A stretch of DNA of 64,000 bases from Lachnospiraceae bacterium AD3010 (GCA_000622025.1 JHWU01000017.1:1-64000); one strand, 5' to 3'; positions 49,980-58,611 are shown, numbered from the stretch's first letter. Made by a program: numbers and translations. Notes: a model not told the origin generated them from the sequence alone.

Positions 49980-50029
49980 AAGAGCTTGACCAGGTTGCAG
50001 GTGGAGGGTTCCACTGGCCTTGGGGTTAA
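49943..50029 (+). pseudogene. double-glycine peptide precursor, 3' remnant
   Basis: The reading frame from the ATG at 49943 has 28 codons. The first 11 derive from the palindrome array. The rest reads EEELDQVAGGGFHWPWG, a leader-peptide end with the double-glycine cleavage motif and a seven-residue Trp-rich core. The leader start is missing, replaced by the island-end repeat. The motif matches the leader end ELTDEEMEQVAGG of the intact precursor gene at 51964, so this is the remnant of a related gene. Confidence 0.55.
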
Positions 50030-50201
50030 TTCCAACCACATCGGACAAGAATCAAAACAATGCAGGAGCTTTCCCAGCAAGGAGGGTTCTTTTGCTATGT
50101 GCAATGCGCAGTCGCTTTTTTTCCGTAATAAAGGAACTTTTAGTTTTTTGCAACTTTTTGTACTATAATGGGGCTATAGATAAGTTTTGGAGGATATTTT
50201 T

Positions 50202-50408
50202 ATGTTAAAAGATCATCTAAAAAAAATCCAAAATGGTGAGTGCACCACTATGGAACTTGTTCTTACCGCTGTCTGCCTTTTCCTTATAGGTGTTGTTACA
50301 GGAATGAAGATAGCTCCTGCAAGGATTGCCTCTTATGGCAGTTTTAACGGTAACCAGGGTAGTATCGAAAAACTCGATGACTTAATGGATGAGTTAAAAA
50401 ATAATTAA
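50202..50408 (+). CDS. small single-pass membrane protein
   Basis: The ATG at 50202 follows TTGGAGG by 9 bases and gives 68 residues. Residues of about 17-37 are a membrane segment (MELVLTAVCLFLIGVVTGMK), with a polar C-terminal part. A TATAAT box at 50164-50169 lies 38 bases upstream. No family is recognised. It lies in the 1.6-kb stretch between two island-end repeats. Confidence 0.6.
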   Translation: MLKDHLKKIQNGECTTMELVLTAVCLFLIGVVTGMKIAPARIASYGSFNGNQGSIEKLDDLMDELKNN

Positions 50409-50621
50409 ATAAATAATATCGTATAGGTGGTCTTGCCATCCTTATCTACTCCGGTAACGATATCCTTTTTTAGGGTTACGGATGCATCCTCCTTAAAGGA
50501 GAGCACGTTAAGCCTTCCTTCAGTGAACTTATCAAGGTGTACCTGATTTGCTCCTACAACATCCTTTCTGTGCAGGTTCCCGAGAGTCATGGGTGCTTCA
50601 AATCCCTTCAGGTATAGCTCT

Positions 50622-50660
50622 AAAACACAAAAAGCCGCTAATAGCGGCTTTTTGTGTTTT
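50622..50660. terminator. strong bidirectional terminator
   Basis: AAAACACAAAAAGCCGCTA faces TAGCGGCTTTTTGTGTTTT, a near-perfect stem of 18 bp with A- and T-runs on both sides. It can stop transcripts from either strand, including the minus-strand nuclease gene at 50721. Confidence 0.85.
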
Positions 50661-50720
50661 TATGAAAGCCCCGATCTTGCGTAATCCAACGCTGCCTGTC
50701 AAGCTTTCACCCAAATTATA

Positions 50721-51116
50721 TTACTTTTCTCTACAAAATTCAATTACTTTTCCCGCTTTGGTAATCAATAATAAGCGGTCAATTTTTCTGGTTAATGTAA
50801 ATTGGTGTTGAAGCTCATGGGTGATCTTTTCCATATGTTGTTTAGACGCTCGAGCATCAATAATAATATAGGATGACTGCTTCAGAGCATCCTGCAAACA
50901 GTGTTGAATATTGTGCTTTCCTGTTCCTTTTGGACTTTTCAATTCCCATTTTACACCAGATATCAAAAAGTCAGGTGTCTTGTGATTTTCTCTTGGGATA
51001 AACTTCACATCTGATTGAAAATGATTAGCAAGAATATAAGCCGCGGAGATTTCTGTCTCTGATGGCCGGGGTTTTACTTCTGATGGGATAATTACAACGT
51101 GTTCTTTATTTTGCAT
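50721..51116 (-). CDS. CdiA C-terminal nuclease-like protein
   Basis: The 131-residue protein resembles the nuclease module found at the C-terminus of CdiA contact-dependent toxins and as free-standing proteins in Firmicutes. The core motif is TPDFLISGVKWELKSPKG, giving the D and E-x-K residues of a PD-(D/E)XK-type active site, followed by KGTGKHNIQHCLQDALKQSS and YIIIDARASK. No signal peptide, secretion domain or immunity gene is recognisable beside it. It lies between two island-end repeats. It could be a toxin remnant, an orphan nuclease of the mobile element or a restriction-like factor. Confidence 0.7.
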   Translation of the reverse strand: MQNKEHVVIIPSEVKPRPSETEISAAYILANHFQSDVKFIPRENHKTPDFLISGVKWELKSPKGTGKHNIQHCLQDALKQSSYIIIDARASKQHMEKITHELQHQFTLTRKIDRLLLITKAGKVIEFCREK

Positions 51117-51343
51117 AGCCTTAGCAAATCCTTTAATTTTGGAAATATTATATCATTGTTAAAACATTTTGTAATTGGATATTCCGCTGCGGTGGAGTCT
51201 CGCCTGTCCGGGGTAGCATGAGCCAGTCTTATCTCGAAATTTTATGTGAATGGACGGCGTTGATATTAGCTGAAGATAAAACATATTATGAAAAACAACG
51301 TGTTGGCCAGTGGCCAATAGAGAACGGTGGATCACTTTTTTTG

Positions 51344-51570
51344 CTGGTGCGGAAGTGGTGCGGAGAAAATGGCAGAGGCCGCAAATCTCCTTTCTGTGCG
51401 GTTTCCCGAGATGCATGGATGCTTCAAATCCCTCCTTTTCCGGTATATGAAAACAGGAGAGACTATCCTTTTGTGCAAATGTCGCACAATGAGAGTCTCT
51501 CCTGTTTTTACAAAGGGCTTCGCCCTTTGAGGCACACTTTGTGTGCCCCGGCTCGTAACGAGCCGGAGGC
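51344..51570 (+). repeat. island-end repeat, copy 3 (arm sites, att core, hairpins)
   Basis: It has TGGTGCGG at 51345-51352 and 51356-51363, a core AAATCCCTCCTTTTCCGG at 51426-51443 (one difference from the tRNA), a hairpin at 51450-51509 and CAAAGGGCTTCGCCCTTTG. Copies 2 and 3 frame a 1.6-kb second module. The 230 bases to the left (51117-51343) hold no gene I can support. Confidence 0.85.
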
Positions 51571-51749
51571 GAAGACGGCAGGTTACGTGCGATGCGTACT
51601 GCGTACTTAATGGGTGTGAAAATTCATATTGCCATTTTTCGGGCTTCAACGTATAAATATATGTGAGGATGTTTTTGGAGCGGATCTGATAAAGTGACGC
51701 TCATAACAACAAGAACCCGGAACCATATAATACAAAGGACTTGACACGT

Positions 51750-51911
<162 letters not shown>

Positions 51912-51963
51912 AGGATGCGGCGGGTGCCGTTTTTTGTTGTGCAAAAACAAAGGAGGACATAAT

Positions 51964-52140
51964 ATGAAACTGATAGGCGAATTAAAAGAAAAGGTAGAAA
52001 AGACCGAGACCAAGGAAGAAGCAAAGAAGGTCATCGAAGACGCAGGGATGGAGCTGACGGATGAAGAGATGGAGCAGGTAGCTGGTGGAAAGAGTGGTGT
52101 TTGGGACCGTGCTAATAATGGAAAAGGAGTCCTGATCTAA
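51964..52140 (+). CDS. double-glycine leader peptide precursor (RiPP or bacteriocin-like)
   Basis: The ATG at 51964 follows AAAGGAGG with 7-base spacing, a very strong site, and gives 58 residues. Residues 1-42 are a charged helical leader ending MELTDEEMEQVAGG, the classical double-glycine processing site. The predicted released peptide is the last 16 residues, KSGVWDRANNGKGVLI, without cysteines. Such leaders are cut during export by C39-peptidase ABC transporters. No such transporter, modification enzyme or immunity gene is in the window, so either they lie elsewhere or the gene is an orphan. It sits at the outer edge of the tRNA-Ser island. Confidence 0.75.
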   Translation: MKLIGELKEKVEKTETKEEAKKVIEDAGMELTDEEMEQVAGGKSGVWDRANNGKGVLI

Positions 52141-52163
52141 TCATCTCAAAATCAATGAACATC

Positions 52164-52195
52164 AAGAGCCTTACCTTTTTGCAGGTAGGGCTCTT
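52164..52195 (+). terminator. terminator of the peptide precursor gene
   Basis: AAGAGCCTTACC pairs with GGTAGGGCTCTT (one bulge) around TTTTTGCA, 24 bases after the stop codon. The rest of the gap up to 52407 has a partial tRNA-Ser end (GCCCTCCTTCTCCG, 52366-52379) and nothing else I can support. Confidence 0.75.
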
Positions 52196-52407
52196 TCGCT
52201 GTGTTACATGCATTTTGCTTGCCTGACCTCTTGGGGCTACATTTTCTGCCTTGAAAAGCAGAAGTTAAAAGGATTATAATTGGGAAAGGTTTGAACACCA
52301 AACACATCCAGGGGATCTCTACCCGATAAAATCCTACAGTAAATTTACGCCGCCATGACACGGAAGCCCTCCTTCTCCGTTCATCGGGGATATGATAAAA
52401 TGCCCTT

Positions 52408-53217
52408 ATGTTTGCTAAAGGCCATATCATGTTTATCATTATCAGCATTATATTGATCCTTTGCGGCCTGGCTGTATGTTTTTCAAAGAAGCCGCCGGTA
52501 AGAAAGGTGTTGAAAGTCTGTTTATGCCTTGCTGTGGTAATGGAAATACTTAAAATGCTGTTGTCACTTAAGATGGTTCCCATTGTTGAGCCGGTTATCA
52601 CCGATGGAGCGTTTATTTACCGGGAAACGGGAAGATATTCGCCCTATCTCATGTCTGAACATCTGCCGTTTGAACTATGTTCATTACAGATATTGTTTAT
52701 GTTTCTGGCGATCGTGATAAAGGATAAAATATGGAAGAAGCGCCTTTATTCGGTAATTTATGGGACAGCTCTTATCGGCGGAATCTTGGCGATATTAATG
52801 TCATCAATAGCTCCGGAGTATGACTCGGCGGCAGGTTTTCTGTCATCCCCCCGTGCCTGGGAATTCTTCATCTACCATTCTATGATCGTTGTAGTTGCTA
52901 TATATATTGGGTTTAATGAGGAATGCGATGTCCATTTTGCGGACTTCAAATGGATGATAGCCGCAGCGTCGATTCTTGATTGTGCCTCGTTCTATCTGAA
53001 TTCCATGCTCAGCGTTCCGGTATATCAGAACGACCGTCTTATCGGGCTTGAATATGCGGTCAATTTTTTCTCATCATATAATAATCCCTTCGGTATTACG
53101 GTAACCGAAAAATGGCAGTATATACTCTATCTTGCCGCCAGGATCTGTGTGGCTGTCGTTGTGATACTGCTTGTATACCTGCCGTTAAATATAAGGGAAA
53201 GGCGCAGGGAGCAATGA
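52408..53217 (+). CDS. TMEM164/YwaF-like integral membrane protein
   Basis: The 269-residue protein has about seven membrane segments, with the family motif HLPFELCSLQILFMFLAIV and later SSYNNPFGITVTEKWQYIL. TIGR02206/YwaF and TMEM164 proteins share this layout and have been linked to lipid acyl transfer in animals, while the bacterial role is not known. AAAGG lies 7 bases before the second ATG (52429), which may be the real start, dropping seven residues. It is the first clearly chromosomal gene after the island. Confidence 0.8.
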   Translation: MFAKGHIMFIIISIILILCGLAVCFSKKPPVRKVLKVCLCLAVVMEILKMLLSLKMVPIVEPVITDGAFIYRETGRYSPYLMSEHLPFELCSLQILFMFLAIVIKDKIWKKRLYSVIYGTALIGGILAILMSSIAPEYDSAAGFLSSPRAWEFFIYHSMIVVVAIYIGFNEECDVHFADFKWMIAAASILDCASFYLNSMLSVPVYQNDRLIGLEYAVNFFSSYNNPFGITVTEKWQYILYLAARICVAVVVILLVYLPLNIRERRREQ

Positions 53218-53312
53218 TCAGGATAAAAGACATTTGACTTTTGATGGCCAAGTAATTATTTTACTGATATACCTATCCATATTACGGAAAAAAATCCAGG
53301 AGCTTACGAGCT

Positions 53313-54285
53313 ATGAAAACACGGTCTTTTAGAAGACTTGAAAAACTGACTGCCATCTTGATCGTGATCATGATGCTGTTTTCCGGACCCGGAATTAATA
53401 ATTCCTTTGCGGCAGAAGAGGATGAAAAGTCCTTTGCCGGCCAGAGCATTGAGACCCTGCAATCCGAGACGGATCCGGTAATCGCATCAGACGATGATGC
53501 ATCGCTGTCAAAGCTAACGGTTAAATATCTAAATATAGGCTGCGGTGACAGTGCTTTACTGGAATGCGAAGGGAAATACCTTCTTATCGATGCCGGAGTG
53601 CCGACTGCAAGATCCGGAAAAGTGGTAAATCCGGCCAAGTACTTATCCAGGCAGGGGATCACTCATCTGGATTACGTGATCTGCAGTCATGATCATAGAG
53701 ATCATACCGGAAGGATCCCAAAGATCATAACAAAATTTGATTGCGGTAAGGTGTATATCAGCGACTACCCGCAGAGATCATACAAAAAAGTCCGGAGCCC
53801 TGAAAAAGAAAGGCATCACGGCTTCGGAACTTAAGGAGGGTGAAACGCTGTCTATGGGAAGTGTTTCGGTGTGCGCGATCCATATTCCGAAGGGTACCGA
53901 TTCCGATCCGGGTGATAATAAGGAGAGCAGGGTGAATAACAGTTCATACATCATAATGGTTACCCACGGAAAGAAAAAGATCCTATTTATGGGAGATGCG
54001 CTGGTTGCGGAGCAGCGCGCTCTTTTATCTTCCGGGGCAGATATCAGATGTGATGTGTTTAAGGTGCCTCATCACGGACACAACAACGCGTTTCTTGAGG
54101 AAACCTATAAAGCAGCATCTCCGACCTACACGGTGCTTTCTGCAAGCAGACCGGGCAGAGGAAAACCTGACGGATCGGTGCAGCAGTATCTGGAATCCAA
54201 CAGTAAACTGCTTTATACGTTTAGAAACGGGACAATAACTGTAACCTCTGACGGGAATTCGATCAGTATTGAAACGGAAAGATAG
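53313..54285 (+). pseudogene. secreted ComEC-like metallo-beta-lactamase-fold hydrolase, frameshifted
   Basis: The first frame (53313-53834) has a signal peptide, then LTVKYLNIGCGDSALLECEG and the zinc motif SHDHRDHTG (HxHxDH). The second frame (to 54285) continues with SGALKKKGITASELKEGETL, ILFMGDALVAEQ and VPHHGHNNAF, the remaining metal-binding parts. The two join if one A is removed from the six-A run at 53784-53789. The fold is the MBL domain of ComEC, here as a stand-alone exported protein. The shift is +1 relative to the first frame, so a classical -1 slippery mechanism does not fit. It is either a recent mutation or a sequencing error. Confidence 0.8.
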
Positions 54286-54335
54286 AGTCAAACAGAACCG
54301 TCACCGGTGACTTGTTGAATTGAAAGGAGGAAAAA

Positions 54336-55298
54336 ATGGACATCGACATTCAATATCTTTTGCTTCTGCAGGAATTTAGATTTGCTACGGGAGGGATTTT
54401 TGACGAATTATTCAATGCTATATCAAAATTAGCAGTAGACATCTTACCATTTTTACCCTATGTCGTTTTTTGGTGTGTCGACAAAAAGTGGGGATACAGG
54501 TTCTTAAGCACACTCTGGTGCGGCGAGATATTAAACGGCGTGATAAAGCTGACCGTATGTGCATACAGACCCTGGATCAGATCGGAGCTCATAGAGCCTG
54601 CCGGAGATTCCAAGGTTGCCGCTACGGGGTATTCCTTCCCAAGCGGTCACACGCTTTGCGCTACGACGATGTACGGAACCACCTTTGTCTGGCAAAAGGA
54701 TAAACGGAGATGGCTTGCCGTTCTCTGCGGAGTACTGATCCTTCTGACCGGTTTTTCAAGGAATTTCCTGGGAGTGCATACTCCTCAGGACGTAATAGTG
54801 GGCTTTCTGGAATCCTGCCTTCTGATATATGTTATAGGACTTGTCGGAAAACGGATTGCCGGGGATGAAAGGCTGATTGATATTCTTTCCCTGGCCGGGG
54901 TCTTTGTCGTAATAGCAACGCTTATCTATATTACCCACAAGCCTTATCCGATGGATTACGTGAACGGAGAGCTTCTTGTGGATCCAGCCAAAATGACGAA
55001 AGATTGCTTCTTTGCCTGCGGGGGTCTGCTAGGACTCCTTACAGGAAGCTATATCGAGAGACACTATATTCATTATGAAATCCCCAAAGGATACGATAGT
55101 CTTGCAATTCTTTCCTGTATCGGGCTCGGGATAGCCTTAGCATGGAGACAATGGTTTGCAGGAGCTACCTTAGTAGCGGCTTTCGGCTCACATTGGGGCA
55201 ATCTGCTTTCAGCGACAGTGATGGTAATTTTCGCAGTGGTTCTCTGGCCGGCAGTGATAATGAAGTTTCATAGAGATGAATCACCGGCCAGACCTTGA
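54336..55298 (+). CDS. PAP2-family membrane phosphatase
   Basis: The 320-residue protein has about eight membrane segments and the three PAP2 motifs in order: KLTVCAYRPW (K-x6-R-P), GYSFPSGHTL (P-S-G-H) and SRNFLGVHTPQDV (S-R-x5-H-x3-D). It should dephosphorylate lipid pyrophosphates or phosphatidic acid on the outer face of the membrane. GAAAGGAGG precedes the ATG. The extra C-terminal membrane region of about 130 residues is longer than in undecaprenyl-pyrophosphate phosphatases of this type. Its neighbours are envelope and polysaccharide genes. Confidence 0.9.
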   Translation: MDIDIQYLLLLQEFRFATGGIFDELFNAISKLAVDILPFLPYVVFWCVDKKWGYRFLSTLWCGEILNGVIKLTVCAYRPWIRSELIEPAGDSKVAATGYSFPSGHTLCATTMYGTTFVWQKDKRRWLAVLCGVLILLTGFSRNFLGVHTPQDVIVGFLESCLLIYVIGLVGKRIAGDERLIDILSLAGVFVVIATLIYITHKPYPMDYVNGELLVDPAKMTKDCFFACGGLLGLLTGSYIERHYIHYEIPKGYDSLAILSCIGLGIALAWRQWFAGATLVAAFGSHWGNLLSATVMVIFAVVLWPAVIMKFHRDESPARP

Positions 55299-55347
55299 AT
55301 TAATCCGAAAAAAAAGATAAACTCTTTTGAAAAGGGTGTAATGCTTT

Positions 55348-55373
55348 ATCCCGTGTGTGGGACGCACGGGATA
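55348..55373 (+). promoter_or_regulatory. hairpin in the leader of the GH5-GT2 gene
   Basis: ATCCCGTG pairs with CACGGGAT around an 8-9-base loop, ending 38 bases before the start codon. No T-run follows and no c-di-GMP riboswitch motif is visible, so its role is open. Confidence 0.4.
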
Positions 55374-55410
55374 TTGGCGTTCGGAAAAATTATATTAGGA
55401 GAGTAAAATA

Positions 55411-58400
55411 TTGAAAAAGGATTGCATTTTAGTGAAGTTGCAGGTCTTTTTACTCGCGACGGTTCTGCTTTTCTGTTTTTCCGTTAACGCATTTGCAACG
55501 GAAAGTAACAGCCCGGACAGGACAAATACCGCCAGGCCTTCGGTAAACGGCGCACTTCACGTAGAGGGGACAGAGCTTAAGGACAAAGACGGAAATACTG
55601 TTGTGCTTAGGGGAGTGAGTACCCATGGACTCACCTGGTATCCCGATTTTGTCAGCGAGGAGAAATTTAACTATCTTTCCACGGACTGGAACTGTAACTT
55701 AATAAGGCTTGCCGCATACTCCCATGAATATGCGAAAGGTCATAGAGAGGATACTCTGGCGCTTGTAAAAAAAGGTGTGGATGCAGCAATAGCAGCCGAT
55801 ATGTACGTTCTGGTGGACTGGCATGTTCTGGAGGAACAGAATCCCAATGTCAATAAAAAATATGCAGAGGAGTTTTTTAACATCATTACCTCTGCCTATC
55901 CCGACTGCCCGAATATATTGTACGAAATATGTAATGAGCCCAATGGTTCTGCTACCTGGCAAGATGTAAAGAGCTATGCGGAAGAGATAATCCCCGTGGT
56001 AAGGGAAAAAAGTCCGTCTTCTGTAATTGTTGTAGGAACACCTGTTTATGACAGGATGCTTACTCCTTCAATGGTGTCGCCGCTGGATTATGATAATTTG
56101 ATGTATGTCCTTCACTTTTATGCCGCAACTCACAAAGAAGAGCTGAGGTCGGAGCTGGAAACAGCTGTTGAGGGCGGTCTTCCGATATTTATTTCCGAAT
56201 GCGGCTTATCTGAAGAAACGGGTAACGGCAAGACAGATTATGCTTCGGCAGCCGAATGGTTTTCATATCTACGGGATCATAATATCAGCTTTGCCGTGTG
56301 GAGCTTTTCAAATAAAAATGAAAGCTCAGCCATGCTGAAACCGGAATATAAACCGGAAAAGCCCATCGAGAAAAAAGATCTTACAGGTTACGGCCAATGG
56401 GTAAGATCCCTTATACAAGGCGAGGAACCCGCAGCCATTCCGAAACCTGATACCGAGCCTTCAGGACAGAGCCTGCTGAGTTTCTTTGTTGTTCATTCAG
56501 ATCAGGAGGTTCTGAATGCAGTCGCTGCCTGGCCAAAGAATGCCGTGTACGTGGGGATCGGACTTATCATTTTCTTTATCATCTGGATTCTTAATTCCAG
56601 GTATGAAAAAAAGAATCATGCCTGCTATGATGATATTGGCGGGAAAAACAGAAAGGTAACAGAAAAAGAAAAGACGAGGGCCGTTATTCGTATGGCAGCT
56701 CTTATTTTCAGTATGTTTTTCACCATTCTGTATCTTGTCTGGCGTATTCTTTTCTCTGTTCCTCTGGGGATGGGGATCCTTCCGGTGAGTGCCAATATCC
56801 TGCTTCTTATTGTGGAAATACTGGGCTTTATCGAGTCAATGGTCCTATACAGGAATCTGATGGGCATGAAGGAGTATCCTGTGCCTGTTATTAAAGATGA
56901 AGAATTCCCGGATGTGGATGTCTTCATTGCAACCTACAATGAACCGGTGGAGCTCCTTAGAAAAACCATAAACGGATGCAATCATCTTCTTTACCCCGAT
57001 AAGTCAAAGGTCCACATCTGGCTCTGCGATGACAACAGAAGACCGGAGATGAGGAAGCTTGCGGAGGAAATGGGTATCGGCTATTTTGACAGACCTGATA
57101 ATAAGGGCGCAAAGGCCGGAAACTTAAATAACGCAATGGCACATACAAGTTCGCCCTATGTCGTTACTATTGATGCCGATATGATACCCATGAGCCATTT
57201 TCTTCTGAAAACTATTCCGTATTTTGTGGATTCGAAGAAACAAAGAGGTGATAAGAAGGGACTGGGACTTTTGCAGACTCCGCAGTGCTTCTATGAGCCG
57301 GACATTTTCCAGTATGCGCTTTATTCCGAAAAGAATGCTCCAAATGAGCAGGATTTCTTCTATCGGACCGTGGAGGTTGCAAAGACCACTTCAAACAGCG
57401 TTATCTACGGAGGTTCCAATACCGTTCTTGCAAGAGAAGCTCTTGATGCTGTGGGAGGCTTTTATACAGAGTCGATAACAGAGGACTTTGCAACGGGAAT
57501 GCTTATTGAAGCGGCGGGTTATATCAGTCTCGCGCTGTCCGAGCCCATGGCAAGCGGAACCACTCCCAACACCTATAAGGAGCATATACAGCAGAGAAGA
57601 CGCTGGGGGAGAGGTGTTATCGGTACTGCGAAAAAGCTGAAGCTTTTCGGGCAGAAGGGTCTTTCCTTCACGCAGAAGCTGAGTTACTTAAGCTCTGTCA
57701 TATATTGGTATTCACCTCTGAAATGCGCATTGTACCTTGTTACTCCGCTGCTCTTTGCGGTATTTTTGATCCCCGTATTCAAGTGTGGATGGCTGGATCT
57801 TTTGATATACTGGCTGCCTATGTATATCCTGCAGGATCTGACCCTGAGGGTGTTCAGCAGCAATGCGGTGTCACTTAAGTGGAGCGGTATTTATGAAATG
57901 AGTGTTATGCCGCATCTTGTTATACCGCTTATAAGGGAAACCTTCGGTATCTCTGCATCTGTCTTTGAAGTGACAGATAAATCCGGAAGGAGGGTAAAGA
58001 ATAAGGGAGATGCGAATTTCAATATACCCTTCTATGTGTTTATAGGTTTATCTGTTATCGGTATAATCCGCTCAATATATATACTTGTCATAACAAAGGC
58101 CTTCGGAATAATTGTTCTGCTTTTCTGGCTCACACGGAATATATACTTCCTTATAATGGCTCTTTTCCTTGTGGACGGCCGTGACGGCGAGAGCGGAAAT
58201 GTAAAGGTGGTTGATGCGGAGCCCGTTTCTATTGAGGGCCTGGATGAGGCTAAGGATGCACCTGTGGCATATGGGGTAACTACCCTTATGACAGAGAATA
58301 TCGTGAAGGTCTTTATAGATGAACCCGAAGGGCTGAAGATCGGAAACAGGGTAAAGATCTGCATAGAAAAGGATCCTTACAAGGTGGAGGTACTCGGAAT

Positions 58401-58611
58401 ACTTAATGATGAGCTTATCCCGAGATCCGGCGGGACGCCGGTATATACCGCGGTGATAACAGACTTCCTGGATTCGAAATATGAGTATCTGCAGGTTCTT
58501 TATGACCGTGTGCCTACGCTACCTCAGACACTTAACAGGGATCGCGGCATCATTGCACATATGCTTATAAATGTTGCTCACAGGATACTGGATTCCAACA
58601 GGGCAAGATAA
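55411..58611 (+). CDS. GH5 cellulase fused to cellulose-synthase-type GT2
   Basis: The start is a TTG with AGGAGAG 8 bases upstream. Of 1066 residues, 1-30 are a signal segment and about 45-345 a GH5 domain with acid/base Glu176 (NEPNG) and nucleophile Glu263 (ISECG). Membrane segments follow at about 372-392 and 425-480. The GT2 domain has VFIATYNEP, DxD at 588-590 (DADM), TED with Asp692 and QQRRRW at 727-732, as in BcsA. Four or more membrane segments come next. The last 120 residues hold a beta-rich tail that lacks the R-x3-R and D/N-x-S-x2-G motifs of c-di-GMP-binding PilZ. The topology puts GH5 outside and GT2 inside, joining synthesis and trimming of one glucan. These functions are usually separate proteins. 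Confidence 0.92.
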   Translation: MKKDCILVKLQVFLLATVLLFCFSVNAFATESNSPDRTNTARPSVNGALHVEGTELKDKDGNTVVLRGVSTHGLTWYPDFVSEEKFNYLSTDWNCNLIRLAAYSHEYAKGHREDTLALVKKGVDAAIAADMYVLVDWHVLEEQNPNVNKKYAEEFFNIITSAYPDCPNILYEICNEPNGSATWQDVKSYAEEIIPVVREKSPSSVIVVGTPVYDRMLTPSMVSPLDYDNLMYVLHFYAATHKEELRSELETAVEGGLPIFISECGLSEETGNGKTDYASAAEWFSYLRDHNISFAVWSFSNKNESSAMLKPEYKPEKPIEKKDLTGYGQWVRSLIQGEEPAAIPKPDTEPSGQSLLSFFVVHSDQEVLNAVAAWPKNAVYVGIGLIIFFIIWILNSRYEKKNHACYDDIGGKNRKVTEKEKTRAVIRMAALIFSMFFTILYLVWRILFSVPLGMGILPVSANILLLIVEILGFIESMVLYRNLMGMKEYPVPVIKDEEFPDVDVFIATYNEPVELLRKTINGCNHLLYPDKSKVHIWLCDDNRRPEMRKLAEEMGIGYFDRPDNKGAKAGNLNNAMAHTSSPYVVTIDADMIPMSHFLLKTIPYFVDSKKQRGDKKGLGLLQTPQCFYEPDIFQYALYSEKNAPNEQDFFYRTVEVAKTTSNSVIYGGSNTVLAREALDAVGGFYTESITEDFATGMLIEAAGYISLALSEPMASGTTPNTYKEHIQQRRRWGRGVIGTAKKLKLFGQKGLSFTQKLSYLSSVIYWYSPLKCALYLVTPLLFAVFLIPVFKCGWLDLLIYWLPMYILQDLTLRVFSSNAVSLKWSGIYEMSVMPHLVIPLIRETFGISASVFEVTDKSGRRVKNKGDANFNIPFYVFIGLSVIGIIRSIYILVITKAFGIIVLLFWLTRNIYFLIMALFLVDGRDGESGNVKVVDAEPVSIEGLDEAKDAPVAYGVTTLMTENIVKVFIDEPEGLKIGNRVKICIEKDPYKVEVLGILNDELIPRSGGTPVYTAVITDFLDSKYEYLQVLYDRVPTLPQTLNRDRGIIAHMLINVAHRILDSNRAR

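Noticed and set aside
50405-50590. 61-residue minus-strand frame (ends KTTYTILFI)
   Set aside because: No start signal, no recognised family, and its beginning overlaps the segment related to the island-end repeats; it may be a gene fragment but is not supported as a gene.
51218-51343. Start of a 130-residue plus-strand frame (MSQSYLEILCEW...)
   Set aside because: The first 40 residues could be a gene remnant, but there is no ribosome binding site and the remainder is island-end repeat.
49650-51649. Overlapping frames on both strands around 49.65-50.1 kb and 51.2-51.65 kb
   Set aside because: They are translations of the two island-end repeats, parallel in both copies, with no independent coding support.
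53784-53790. AAAAAAG as a programmed -1 frameshift site in the ComEC-like gene
   Set aside because: The required shift is +1, not -1, so a slippery-heptamer mechanism does not restore the protein.
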